A DNA stretch of 64,000 bases from Neodontobutis hainanensis. Taxonomy: Eukaryota > Chordata > Actinopteri > Gobiiformes > Odontobutidae. Of the stretch, positions 52,401-64,000 are shown one piece after another (position 1 is the first letter of the stretch; every line of letters begins with the position of its first letter). Location: contig JALDNG010000848.1 of NCBI GenBank assembly GCA_024349245.1, forward strand, positions 32,628-96,627. The letters are read 5' to 3'. The notes under the pieces are model-generated. The model searched no databases. It saw only the letters and a list, made by a program, of their open reading frames with translations, and was not told the DNA's origin. Both the position numbers and the translations under genes were made by a program.

Positions 52401-52950
52401 AAAAATTATACTCATTCAGAATTTAAGCTAGAATATTACAAATTGTTTACCCATTGCTTTGATGCAAATATCGTCTGATCAAAAGTGTCAAAATTTTCAA
52501 AAATGATTTTAAAGATTTTTTCGATCAATTCTGTTACGTAAGGTATTATTATTTTTTAAATTCATACAAATAGACTATCATCAATACATAACAGAACGCT
52601 TAGAAGAATATATATTTGATTTTACTGCTTACATAGGCACACAATTATAGATATTTAAATGTTTTTACTTTTATGAAAAACACTATTTATTTCAAATTGT
52701 TTTATAAAGAGTAAATTAAAAAATATTTATTTTTGAAGCTAAAAACAAATTCGAGGTAAATAATAGAAGTTAATTTAATTTAAAGAACCCCAAGATTTAT
52801 ATAAAACGAAAATACAAAATAGATATAAAATATTTTCATTTAAATATTTTAAGAAATTATTCGTAGCCTTAAAACATCAAAAATGTTTTCAATTAAAACT
52901 TATAAAAATCGACAAATAACAACTTTCGAGATGTAGATGTACTAAACTCG
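46500..52950. other. AT desert
   Basis: No supportable gene apart from a weak minus-strand coding remnant near 48.6-48.95 kb, listed separately. The minus ORFs at 46581-46796 and 51184-51366 have no recognisable motif. The latter is rich in K, R, Y and F and cannot be separated from chance. A short TA microsatellite lies near 49.79 kb. Confidence 0.5.
48615..48950 (-). pseudogene. Weak coding remnant, perhaps LINE-like reverse transcriptase
   Basis: The minus strand has a 36-codon open stretch (FPGIWLYELFSPIKLL). Nearer its 3' end is a separate open stretch reading YRSWRRVILLPKTKD. This resembles the W....I.L.PK..KD block that precedes the first core motif of LINE reverse transcriptases. The match covers fewer than 20 residues, and nothing downstream (RPI motif, catalytic YADD) is visible. 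It could be chance. Confidence 0.18.
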
Positions 52951-52959
52951 TTTAAATTG

Positions 52960-53400
52960 AATTCTAGCAGCAGTAATAAATTATACTTTTTAAAAAATAT
53001 CTTCAAATGTGTCTAAAATGGAGAATTTGGAGGCCAAACAGCACAAAAGTAATCAACAAAACCGAAGTAATACTTGTTACAAGATTCTGAGTTACCTAAA
53101 AATGACAATTTAAACAAATTTTAATTTTTAGAATTTCAAAGCATATGAAACAACTCAAAAAAGATTTCACACCTTATTCCACATTGATAGAAATGCAAGC
53201 TAGTTGTGAGACATTTTTAAAAGCCAATGAAATTCTTTAATATCACGTTGGATCATTTCAACTGAATAATATGAAAACCTACATAAAGTACTTTTGAAAA
53301 TAACAATTGAAAACTAATATAAGCATCATCTGAATTATTTAAAAACGAATCCGAAATTTAGACGTTGAGAAGTTATCAAACATGAATCGAATAATATCAA
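52960..53400 (+). pseudogene. Unassigned coding remnant
   Basis: Two plus-strand stretches have coding-like composition and fewer stops than expected. One runs about 31 codons from the ATG near 53.02 kb (MENLEAKQHKSNQQNRSN). The other runs about 36 codons from about 53.13 kb (MKQLKKDFTPYSTLIEMQAS) and continues past one stop. The segment is somewhat G+C-richer than its flanks. I recognise no family. Confidence 0.25.
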
Positions 53401-53409
53401 TGTCAAATA

Positions 53410-56390
53410 AATGTTGAATATATTATCAAAATAATTTATTTTATGCATGAAATATTACCATCAACTGTAAAATCATAGATATCAAGTCACAATTTTGCTT
53501 CAAAAAATGTAATGTATAATAAAAATCTAAATAAATTCTCAAAAAATAATTAATATTACGATAATTTTAGATATTAACACGCATGATACATTTAAAAAGT
53601 CCAATCAATGGAATCCTGATAATTTTTTTCTATTCAAAGGTGAGAACTTTCAACTAGAGAAATGTAACATTGTTTGATTCTTCTAAACAACTCATATGTC
53701 GTCATAATCGTTTAAATTTTATAATCTAACCTTACAATTACATGATTTCAATCTTTTATGAAAATATTTACGTTTCAATCTAAACATTTGTTATTATCTT
53801 TCACACATTTAAAAATAAATATATCAAATAAATAACGATAATTCTAATCCACATAAACATATAAATATCAAAGAAATTGGTCTAAATTAAAAATATTTTT
53901 ATAACTATTTTTATGATAAAGAGTTTGTGAGAGAAAATTTCAATGTTAATTTATTAAATGCAAAGTCAAAACATAATTTTTTTTAATATTTTTTAAAAAC
54001 AGCAATATTAAACCATCGGTTTATTATGTCAGTGGAAAAGATATATATTTATTAAAGAAACGTAATTTTCGCATATTTATTTTCATTCAGTAAATAAAAT
54101 TGTATTAAACATAAATATTCAAAAACATAACAGCAATCATGTTTGGTATCAAAAAATTAAAAAATTTTTAAACAGTAAAAGCCTTAAATTATTATTAATT
54201 TATCTTAAAATTCTACAACTCAGACAAAAGAATAATTAATGATTACATAACGCGCGTACAAATTCTTTATAAATGTGATGTTTGACATTACTACTGAGTG
54301 TTTTAGAAAATCAGAAATGAACGATAATTATTCAAAATTTTTTTATGAATCATCACAAATTTAATGATTCATGAGTATTTTATTAATGAAAACGTAGATA
54401 GAGCCGTGTTGATATTCGTTTCACACCTTTTTGTATTTTTAATTTCATTATATCTATATTTGATTGATCAGAATGAAAACAATAGCTTTTTCGTTGATTT
54501 GATTAATATTTGAAAACTTAAAATATATTATAAACTATGTTATTTTTATAGAAAAAAATTTTATTGACCATTTATTTTTAATTTTTCTGAAAATTTCATG
54601 AACAATTAAAATGATAATATCTCAGACATGCTTGTTTATCTCAAATTAAATGGATTTTATTTGATTGTTCTTTTATTTAATATTTCTATATTGATTATTA
54701 CTTATCCCCATAAGTGGCTAAACCCCATGAATGTGTTAAAATAATGCACATATATGCATGATCTAAATAAATAAACTAAACACCTTGTGTATAAAATATC
54801 AGATAAACACGTCAAATTTGATAAATGTTAACATATTAACCATGGCAAATTATTTTCTTAAGTTAAGAAAATAAACTTATCACCTAAATGTATCAGATGC
54901 GAAGTTAAAATGGGCATTTCAAAATATGAAAATTATAAACAAAAAATTTTTATTATTGATTTCCATTTATGAACACCATACAAATTATATGAGAAAATAG
55001 AATGCGATTTTAATTATTGAAACAAAACATTGTATTAAAATATCTATTTGAAAATATATTTTATATTAAAATAACAAAATAACTCTCAAGAACTTATCAT
55101 GATAAAAAAATAATTAATATCTCTGAATTCTAAGATTAAATATTTTTTAATGAAACTTATTATGTGAATTCACATTAATCTATAAACATTGATTCAAAAT
55201 TTTATAAAATACAATGTTGAATGTATTCAAAATTTTTTTGAATTTATAAAACTTTAAAATCTAATTTAACATTCCAGATTTACAAGATTAATTTAATTCA
55301 TAGTTCAGTTGATAGAGAAACGATCGATAATTTATGTTTAAAATGATCTAGTAACAATAATGCATTAATTTGTAGAAACATAAACGAATTTTAAATTTTT
55401 AATCAACTTAATAAAAGAAAATTTTGTTAAAATAAATTATTAATTCATGATTTTAACTTTAAGACATAATATCTCAAAAGGTCAATGTTGAAATAGCCGT
55501 TATTTTATCATTTAAGATGAATTATATGAGATGAAATTTAAAAAATATCTGTAAAACGAGCATTGAATCTAATTTTTATCAAACATTGTATGCTCTTTTA
55601 TTTTCCAATATTCTAACTTGAAAAAACATCTTCGTTGGGTAAAATATATATTGTATTAATTATATGTGAGAAAATAATGCGCACCTGGGTATAAATTAGA
55701 GTTATGCTAAGATATATTTTGAAATTTAACAGCAAAAAAATACCAACTCATAAATGTTTAACAAAGATTTTTATCTCAATTAGAAAAATTATGAAAATTA
55801 AAGCAAACTTAACCATAATAAAAAATGGTTGAATATTATTAAATTTTTAATTACTTGCAGAAAATTTTCTGTTGAATTTTTAAATTTTGATGGATAATTT
55901 TTATATGAAAAAAATAAAAATAATATAAAATGAGAAAAGTGAATAACAAAAGAAATTATAAGCATAATTATTTGTCAAAACAAAATCTATTAAATCATAA
56001 ATATATATAGTTTTGATCAATTTAACTTTTGCATTTTAATTTCAATATAAGAATATAAAACTACACTCAAACCTTTACAAATCAGTGAACAGGATAAACA
56101 ATTTTTAGATAATTGTCAAATATTTATTTCGATATTTAATTATCATAGACATGAAATTTTAATGTTTTTTAAATAGTTAAATCGAGGTTTTATTAAATAT
56201 TATTATGAATATGTTCTTTATGATCTTTTTGATTCAAATATAATTTATGGCACAGTAGAACGTATTAATTATGATGGTTTATTTTCATTTATTTTTTAAG
56301 ACATCAATTTTAATGAACTAGGTTAAGTTTGTAAAGTCGATTAATTGGTTATTTTTTGGATTTTCCTTCCAATGATTAAAATATGAAGGA
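53410..56390. other. AT-rich gene-free stretch
   Basis: I see no coding frame, RNA-like structure or repeat here. One ATGCGC hexamer at about 55.68 kb lies some 830 bases upstream of the small pseudogene at 56508, too far to be linked to it with confidence. Confidence 0.5.
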
Positions 56391-56399
56391 CTAGTTCTT

Positions 56400-57000
56400 C
56401 TCTTATAATTGACATACAAGTTCATCAGCTCGTTTAATAGAATAAAAATGGTATTCTAATAGAATAAAAATACCAAACTATACAGCTCTGTGAATTTAAA
56501 ATCAATGATGATAACAGATGAAGATTTAGGCAACTTTGAAACTTAACGCTTACAAATGTTAAAACCTTAAGATTCCGACGATCTTTGCAAGAAATCAATA
56601 TATAAAAAAATTACTGAATCAAATACTAGAGTTTTATATGTCCAAAAATATATGGTTTATGTGATCTATGAAGACCCAAAACATCCTGAAATTAAAGTCT
56701 ATTTACGTTTACTAATTGTTGATAGTTTTTTATAATTAATTTTTCACTGTATGCAGTCAATGATTTCGTATAAAAACAAAATTAAGGATTTATTGTATTT
56801 TTAATGTGTATGAATTTATGCTAGATATGATTTTTATTTTCAAAAACATGATCAAATAAATTTTAAAAACTGGTAAATCCCTGCGAATCCTAAGCTAGAT
56901 CAGAATGAACATACATAGTAACTCAAACCTAAAGACAACCAAATTAATAATCTATGGAAAACATAGATTGAAGTAATTCTTTTGTCAGATAAATCTCTCT
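56400..57000 (+). repeat. Segmental duplication, decayed copy
   Basis: This contains the dead small gene. Sequence 100-260 bases after the stop (aataaatttt, ggtaaatccc, aattaataatc, aaaacatagatt) recurs in the same order and spacing downstream of the gene at 62987. Sequence just before the ATG (tgaatttaaaatcaa) also resembles the upstream of that gene. The exact edges cannot be set by eye. Confidence 0.45.
56508..56735 (+). pseudogene. Dead copy of the small gene at 62987
   Basis: This 76-codon frame aligns end to end with the 77-codon gene at 62987-63217. It begins with ATG (56508) and keeps NFET, KKSIY, LYV, YEDP, PEIKV, YLRLLIV and a terminal TAA (56733-56735). The whole frame is preserved except for two in-frame TAA codons, replacing the GAA of FETE and a codon after MLKP. 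There are small in-frame length changes but no frameshift. Many differences turn G or C of the intact copy into A or T. It sits in a larger duplicated segment, because the flanks also show partial similarity. Likely a recent-to-intermediate segmental duplicate that lost function. Confidence 0.7.
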
Positions 57001-60000
57001 TAAAAAATCATATATGAAGAACCAGGGTATTAAATATAATAATTCCGAATGAATGCCATCAAGATTATAGTACCAGAGGATATGTTCTATGTAAGTTTTT
57101 TTTTTGAATGACATTATTAACTTTGAAAAACTATATAATTTAAAAAGCAGCTTATTCAGGTAGTTTAAATAAATTTTTAAAAAGTAAATATATATTTCTT
57201 TATCATTTTTAATAAAAGATATATATATTATCGAATTGATAATAAAATTATTTTTTTAACTTTATAAAAAATGATATCCGTCACTTCCCATCAAAAACCT
57301 ATTTTATATATTTTGAATTTTGAAATCATAATCTGAAAAAATTGTTTATAAAAAGATTTCAACAATGTGACAGTCTTTTCAACTTTAAAATATTTGTGTG
57401 GAATGAATAAAAACTATAAATATTTAGATTAATGTTGAATCGTAATTTATCAACGAGAAGCTATTTAAAGTTTGAACCAGTATCTGTGAAAAACAGAGTA
57501 TATAATTGAGAAATAAATTTCATTCAAGTAGTTTATTTAGATTTATGTAATCCACAGAATAATAAAAAAAAGAAAAATCATGCGATACTCTTTCTATATT
57601 TTTTAAAATTATACTTTTTCGTGTATAAAAATTTAGGTGCTTAGTCTGAAGATTAGAAGACTTATTAAAATAAATTCAAACGTGATTTATTATATTCTTT
57701 AAAAGAAGTCTTTGTAAATTGAAAAAATCTAACTTTTTAATGGTTAGCTTGAGAATTAAAATAATTTACATCACCTTAAAATTTAAGTTTAGCTTTGCAT
57801 AACAAACCTTAAAAACACCAAATCTCTTTAATAACAATTTTATATAAATTTTAACAGATTTACGCTTTCTTCGTCTTCTGTTAAGAATTTAAAATTAAAA
57901 TCGTAATTCAGCAACTTTACAAGTGAAAAATACTAACATCGATGCAATATCATCAAGTAGAATTTTTTTAGTTTTAAAACCTGTCATTCTCAAGGATATT
58001 TTTTTTCATTTTTGTCGTCTATAACATAAAAAATTTAATCGCTCAACTATTATCGAACATTAAATTAAATGTACAATTATTGTTTAATTTTTAATTATTC
58101 ATGATTTTGCACGAATTAACTTTTGGTGAGTTAATAAATGCCATGTTATTCTACTAGGTTACCGTTGGCATATAAAAATATATTTGAAAGATAATTTTGT
58201 TGAAATACACAGTAGCAAATGATTTTCAATTTTTAGCCATCGTTAAAATGAAAACTGATTGTATTTTAATCCATAACAACTCAAAATTAATGTGAGGAAA
58301 AAATTTCGTTTTTCCAAATTCAAAAAAACATATTATGTTTATCATCTCTTGTTGATTAAATGTAAAATTAAATGTAATATTTTATATAATTTATGATTTC
58401 TACCTATTTTGAGCTAAAAATACACAATATATGTTTTCAATGATCATAAAGAGCCTATTTAGCATTTCTATTGTTATATAATTTTATCAGTTATAGTTCT
58501 ATATCTTTTTATATCATAAATATCACTTGTTATACTTAAAAATTTCGTTATCAAAAATATTTCAAAATAATCATAGTGGCTGAAAATTTAGAAAACTAGA
58601 ATTTACGCTCTATATGTGATTAAGCTTTAAAAGTATTTTCTTTTTTCTTCTGTGAGTACTATACATAATTTATTTGATGTCGAATTATAAGAGAGAATCA
58701 CGTTCTCTAATTTCAATAATACAAAAGTTAACTTTGCTAAACTTGTTCATTGTGCATTAATTCATATCAAAATCTTAAATAGACGTACCCTTCAACAATG
58801 TTGAAATTAGAATCAGATCTTGTATATAAATTTGAAAACCTACCAAGCATATATTTTGAATGTAGATTCATTGAAGCTATCAAATTAATTGTGAAAATTT
58901 GGCAAGACTTATATTTGTGATCTGTGTTTTTTTAGCTTTTTCATCCGTATGTGTTTTTTAAAATGAGAAACTCATGAAGATTAAATTTTACAAGAGTATA
59001 ATTCAGATAAATGTCGAATAGGATTCCTTATTAGAAAATAATTTAATAATAAAAATTGGATGTTCAATGCGTTATTTTTAACAATCGTTACATATTTGAT
59101 TCAATTTCATCTCTTAATACATGTAATAGGAAGTATATATTTCTTAATCCTTTAATATCTCAATAAAAAACGAGTTATTATTTATAAAAAATAAAAAATA
59201 AATATATCTATTTTGATAATAAATTAATCTTATCGTCATGTATTATGAACTTCGACTTTGACATTAAAAACAAAATAGACATTTTCATAAAATAAAGAAA
59301 CATATTTTGTTATATCTAGTTTGATATTAACAAGTTTTCATTTACTTTTTTTAATTTTCTTAATGCCTACAGTCATTATAAGAATTTTTTTAATATAAAT
59401 TTAATGAAGAGTGCATATGAAAAAAGTTTTTGTTATTGTTGCCAATAGATAACTGTTAATATTCTAAAAACAAAAATTCTACTTTTCACCTTGTTGCCAA
59501 TCTTTATACACTTACACATCGAATAAAAGATCATGATTGCAGGTTAGATGAAAAGAAATTTTATTGATTAATATTAATTTATCATACCGAATATTGATAC
59601 GATGAGAATAATTTATAAATGAAAATAAAAACACATTAAAATAATCAATGAATAAAAAGCACATTGATAAATAAATATTTGAAAATAAAATAGAAAATAT
59701 GTAAATTTAGATCGAATATTATTTCTTGAATTCACTCAAAGAATTGACACATGAAAGATGATAAAAATCAAAACGATAGATTAAATACATGCAATCTAAC
59801 AAACGTTTGAGCAAAATAAATTTGTATAAAGTTTTTCAATTTTCCAAAAACGTTTTTTGATCATACATTTGAAAACCACTATGAGCATGATTGATTTTCA
59901 ATATAATCAGAATTTTCAACCTAGATCATTAAAAAACATTTATTTAATTAACATTTAGGAAATTTCTTCAGACAATAATTTGATTTGTGAAATAACAGGT

Positions 60001-62880
60001 TATATGCAGCCATTCACATTTGCGAGATTTTGTGACAATATAAATTTAATTGGGCTCTCGATAAACTTGCTGAGTTTTAAATAAATGCAACTTACAAATC
60101 TCTTCAAATTAGTTTGCAAATATAATAATATTTTATGTCAAACAGTTTTTATTTTGTTTTGACTTCATTTTTTCTAGCAATTAAAGGGATGTATTATTTG
60201 TTGTAAATCAAAAAGTTGTCTCTAAATTAAAAATATGGTTAGACCATCAAAATTCTCATATATAAAAAAAGAATCTTCAACAGAAATGTTATTTATAAAA
60301 AATTAAACTATTTAAACAAAAATTATCAACTAAGTTTGTAACTTTATTATTCTATAAATAATTTACATACTAGATTTTATAATCTGTTACGTTTTTCTCG
60401 ATTCTGCAAGTTGTTTCGGGTTTATGATATATTTTTTCTAAGCGTTATCAAATTAATATGCTAAGATTGATATTCACATGCTTGAATTCATCTCTAAAAA
60501 GGTTTAAAAATACGATTTTTAAAATTGAAACTCTTTAAAATATTCATTTTTATAATGTTTAAAAATATTATGTGAATGTGTTATCAAGAAGATATGGGCT
60601 AACAAATTATATAGCTTAAAGATAAATTGAATTTAGAGATGATTTAATCTGATAAGATACATCATTTTTACAGGTTTTGAATTTATGAACCAGAATAATT
60701 AATTTTTACAAATAGAGTTTTTCTTTATTGCAACATTAAAAAATTAGATTTATAAGCAAATTAGTTAGTCAGAATTACAAAGTTAATTTTGCTTCAATTT
60801 TTTTCTAAATATATTTTAAGGTGTCAAAGTATTCTGTTTTCTTGATAATAAAATTATCTCTTTTCTGAATTATTAAAATTTAACCTTCTATATAAATTAT
60901 TTTTTCAAATTTTTCAGGATTTATGTGAAGGATTAAAGGGATAACGATGAGATAAACCCTCAATCAAAAGTATGCAGGCGAAGAACTTTATTAAATATCT
61001 ATTATCAAGAATATTTATATGCTTCAGAGAAAAACATTATGATTTTTTATGTTTACGTTTTTGAGATTTTAAAATCAGATATGCATATATTACCGCTTAT
61101 GATATTTTAAAGGCAGAATTCTATTATTTATCAATTTCATAATTTAAGAGATAATGGACAAGTTATAAATGATTTTTTTTTAATTTTGATCATTATCTAC
61201 AAAAAAAGCTAGTTACTACAATTATCAGTTTATTTTTAATTCTTTGAAAAAATGACATATAATGACCACAAGATATAAAATATCAAAATTTTATAAAAAA
61301 TAAGAGTTCATATTTTTATCACAAATAATAGTCCATATTTTAAAAACGACATATATTCAAAAATTGGTCATTTATATTTTTTCTAACATTAGAATACTCA
61401 AAGTTATGATGGTGAAATCATTATGAAAACATAAACACATTTATGTAAATGTTATCTTCATAACATTATTGGCAGATATGAAAGTTAAAATTTCTAAACA
61501 CGTTTAAAAAGCACGTTTTTATAAGAGTTAGTCCATTCTCGTTCTCTGCAAATAAAGAAATATCTTAAATAAAATATGTTTTTTTTAATAAATTTATGTA
61601 TATCCACAAGTAAATCGTTTTAAAAAATATTAAATGTAACCTGATTAATTGAAATATATATACATTAATGATTTTTACTCCTTAAATCATTCATAAATAC
61701 ATATTGCGTAATATATTGACTGAAAAATATTAATTGATGAATATAATAATATTTATATTTCATAATATCTAGAAACATTAATATGTTTACGAAATATCGA
61801 TATGTTCATATATTCAGCTGATATTTTAAAATAAAATAGAGTACTAGATTTTAAACATATAATTTGTAAAATACATTTAAATCATATTTTAGAAATAGAT
61901 ATTTATCCTCTGTAGATTATCACGTATGAAATTTAGAATTTAAATCAATTAATATTTGATGTGTTTCTCAGTGTTAACATACATCAATTATATGTCTTTA
62001 ACGAACAATTTAAATTTTATGAAAATCTTAGGTTAAATGATCTAATTTTTAATCTACTGTTAAAAAATCATTTCGACAACAAAATATAAAATAGATTCTG
62101 TTTCTATATCAATTTGGTTTTCTTTGATTTAATTTACGGTTTTAAAACATACAAATTCTCAAAACATCTATGTGGATGTGAAACGTCTATAAATTAATAA
62201 ATATGATTAACACATTAACGAGAAAGATTTTAACAAAATAAAAGATATCGTTTACAAAGAATATCAAATTAATACTTTTCAATGTTTTTATCAAGTACCC
62301 ATATATCGGAAGTTATAAAATCAAATATTTATCAGAAAACACAATATTTGCATAAGTTGAATATCTATGGAACATTTATTATGATAAAATCATAAAAAGA
62401 CCAAATTCAAAGGTAATTGTTTATGACCGTGTTTTTTAAATTTCGAACTCTCAAAATTATTTATAAAGTGAATTTTATGCCAAACATAAAGAAATAAAAA
62501 ACATTAAAAAATTTATTAAAGTGATTCATTTGACCATGCGTTTTAAGGAAATTCTTCCATAATCATGAAATCATTGACAAAATATTTTTAAAATGATAAA
62601 ATTGAAATTATGGAGTTAAAATAAATATTTTTTTAAAAATAGAACTATAAGGTTGAAAAAGATAATTATATTTTTGAACAAATATAATCTGATCGACATT
62701 TTGATTTTAATAAAATAAATGCGAACATCACATATATCATTTTTGAATTATTTTTTCATTAATTTTTTGAATAAAATTTCATCATGAGCATTTTAATTTT
62801 TGTCAGTTATATTAATGATATGTTTTTTGGTAATTTTAAAATAATTTCAAAATGAATCATTAGCAGGTGACCACAAATGG
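56740..62880. other. AT desert
   Basis: Beyond the duplicated flank (to about 57.0 kb) there is no supportable gene. A weak third copy of the dispersed repeat lies near 59.50 kb. No ORF of 60 or more codons is present in this stretch until 62987. Confidence 0.5.
59501..59532 (+). repeat. Short dispersed repeat, weak copy 3
   Basis: The pattern TTTAT, then C.CTT.CACATC, then TAAAAGAT is shared with the copies at 25.48 and 33.80 kb, with several substitutions. It is suggestive only. Confidence 0.25.
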
Positions 62881-62986
62881 ATGAATTCATTCATTAGTTC
62901 ATCGAATAAAACACCCGATATAATATTCGTTGAGTATAAAAATAGAAATCGATAAGTCTCGGATAATTTGTTAAATTTGAATCAAG

Positions 62987-63217
62987 ATGACAGATCAGAA
63001 TTCTTACTACTTTGAAACTGAACGCGTACGTATGCTACATCCTGTGGATTTGATGGATCTATACCAGAAATCGATATATATCAGAAACGAAACAAGTATG
63101 GACTCGAATCATGGATTATTTTATGTCAAAGGATTCATGGCACATAAGATCTATGATGACCCAGAACTTCCAGAAATCGAAGTTGATTTACGTCCACTAA
63201 TTGTTGTTAGATGTTAG
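62987..63217 (+). CDS. Small uncharacterised acidic protein, 76 aa
   Basis: The ATG at 62987 opens 76 codons ending in TAG (63215-63217). The composition is clearly coding: it uses G+C-containing codons and is rich in D, E, R, M and V, unlike the chance ORFs of the window. The protein begins MTDQNSYYFETERVRML and contains DLMDLYQKS, FYVKGF and YDDPELPEIEV. It has no signal peptide or membrane segment and is probably cytosolic or nuclear. I recognise no family, and the short length leaves open that it is one exon of a larger gene. A decayed paralogue at 56508-56735 of nearly identical length, with its own terminal stop in the same place, supports a complete single-exon gene. Purifying constraint is suggested by conservation of PEI.V, LR.LIV and KSIY between the copies. 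Confidence 0.65.
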   Translation: MTDQNSYYFETERVRMLHPVDLMDLYQKSIYIRNETSMDSNHGLFYVKGFMAHKIYDDPELPEIEVDLRPLIVVRC

Positions 63218-64000
63218 TTTAATTTATTTTTTGATTTTATTTAATTATTGTAGAATCTCAAGTGCTAAATAATGCTTTTTAATTCAATCTTAAAGTTTAT
63301 GATTATTCAAGGTATTACTATCAAACTAATCTGTAAATACATTTTACTACCTTTATAATTCATCACAAGCATAAGAATAAATTCTTCAAAACATTGTAAA
63401 TCCTGATAAATAGAAAATCTTCCTAACACCGAAACAGATCTGATTAATAATCGGTTTATTGAACGCATAAAACATAGATAAATAGGCTCTATAAAATAAA
63501 TTTCTCAAATTTTATCACAAATGTTTTTTATGGGTTGAGTATATTTATGATGAATATATGAATAAAGCTAAATTCAACTTAGATATATTTATTTTAATCA
63601 ACTCTTATAAGACGCCATACATGAAGGAATCCAAGACATTAATTGTTAATAAATTGTACATAAATATTTATAATTAACATTTAGGACATTAAAAGAATAT
63701 CAATTTTGATACTGAGCTTCCTATATGCATAACTTTATTCATATTTATGTTGACATTGATTCAATAATTTATAGCATCTTTACTACAATAAATGATTTAC
63801 ATATTAAAAAGCTAATTTTTTGAAAAGTATTTTGTACAGTTAATATTTAATTTAAACATTTAAGTTCTTAAAATTTGGAAATTTTTATGAGAATGACAAA
63901 AAGTAAAACATTGTTGTAAATAATTTTTTTAATAGAATAAATATTCAATGAAGAGACGATATAATTATTACTGGAAATGTACATCGTTCAAACGATTATC
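63218..64000 (+). other. Downstream flank, partly duplicated
   Basis: The first ~280 bases are AT-rich and share scattered blocks in the same order with the segment after 56735 (aataaattct, gtaaatcctg, gattaataatc, aaaacatagat). The rest shows no gene. Confidence 0.45.

Noticed and set aside
56508..56735. Ciliate-type code with TAA read as glutamine
   Set aside because: Intact genes in the window use CAA/CAG for Gln and end normally; only this duplicate has internal TAA codons.

Overview
The window is a gene-poor, extremely AT-rich (roughly 78-80% A+T by eye) eukaryotic nuclear segment. The pol relics at 12.4-16.1 kb and 18.2-19.2 kb look like animal-type Ty3/gypsy (CsRn1-like) and BEL/Pao LTR retrotransposons. 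This points to a metazoan with a strongly AT-biased, perhaps parasitic or reduced, genome. I cannot name the species. A microsporidian-like genome carrying horizontally acquired elements is the main alternative. Nothing prokaryotic (operons, Shine-Dalgarno sites, CRISPR) is present.

Layout: 1-9.39 kb is an AT desert with one odd GC-rich hairpin (7.81-7.85 kb). 9.40-10.90 kb (minus) is a broken copy of a secreted-protein gene. 12.4-16.1 kb (plus) is a decayed but still GC-richer Ty3/gypsy element. 18.23-19.24 kb (plus) is a truncated BEL/Pao-like relic. 19.2-35.2 kb is AT desert with a short dispersed repeat. 35.2-43.5 kb is a graveyard of old elements: a possible MULE transposase remnant, a possible third copy of the secreted-protein domain, a ~4.2 kb minus-strand Ty3/gypsy relic recognisable only motif by motif, and a plus-strand coding remnant. 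44.45-46.29 kb (minus) is the best gene in the window, a ~610-residue secreted, disordered protein interrupted by one frameshift at an A6 tract. 46.5-62.9 kb is AT desert with weak coding remnants and, at 56.5 kb, a dead copy of the small gene found intact at 62.99-63.22 kb.

The most interesting content is a protein family I do not recognise. The genes at 9.4-10.9 kb and 44.5-46.3 kb share a hydrophobic signal-like N-terminus, a long low-complexity Ser/Asp/Gln/Lys-rich middle with YTD/YTE motifs, and a conserved ~150-residue C-terminal domain (YPKLL, FDRD, LPFK, MQ..I.KY, QN...QLL). Both also carry paired ATGCGC hexamers just upstream. The layout suggests a rapidly evolving, tandemly dispersed family of secreted proteins in repeat-rich DNA. 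Its function is unknown.
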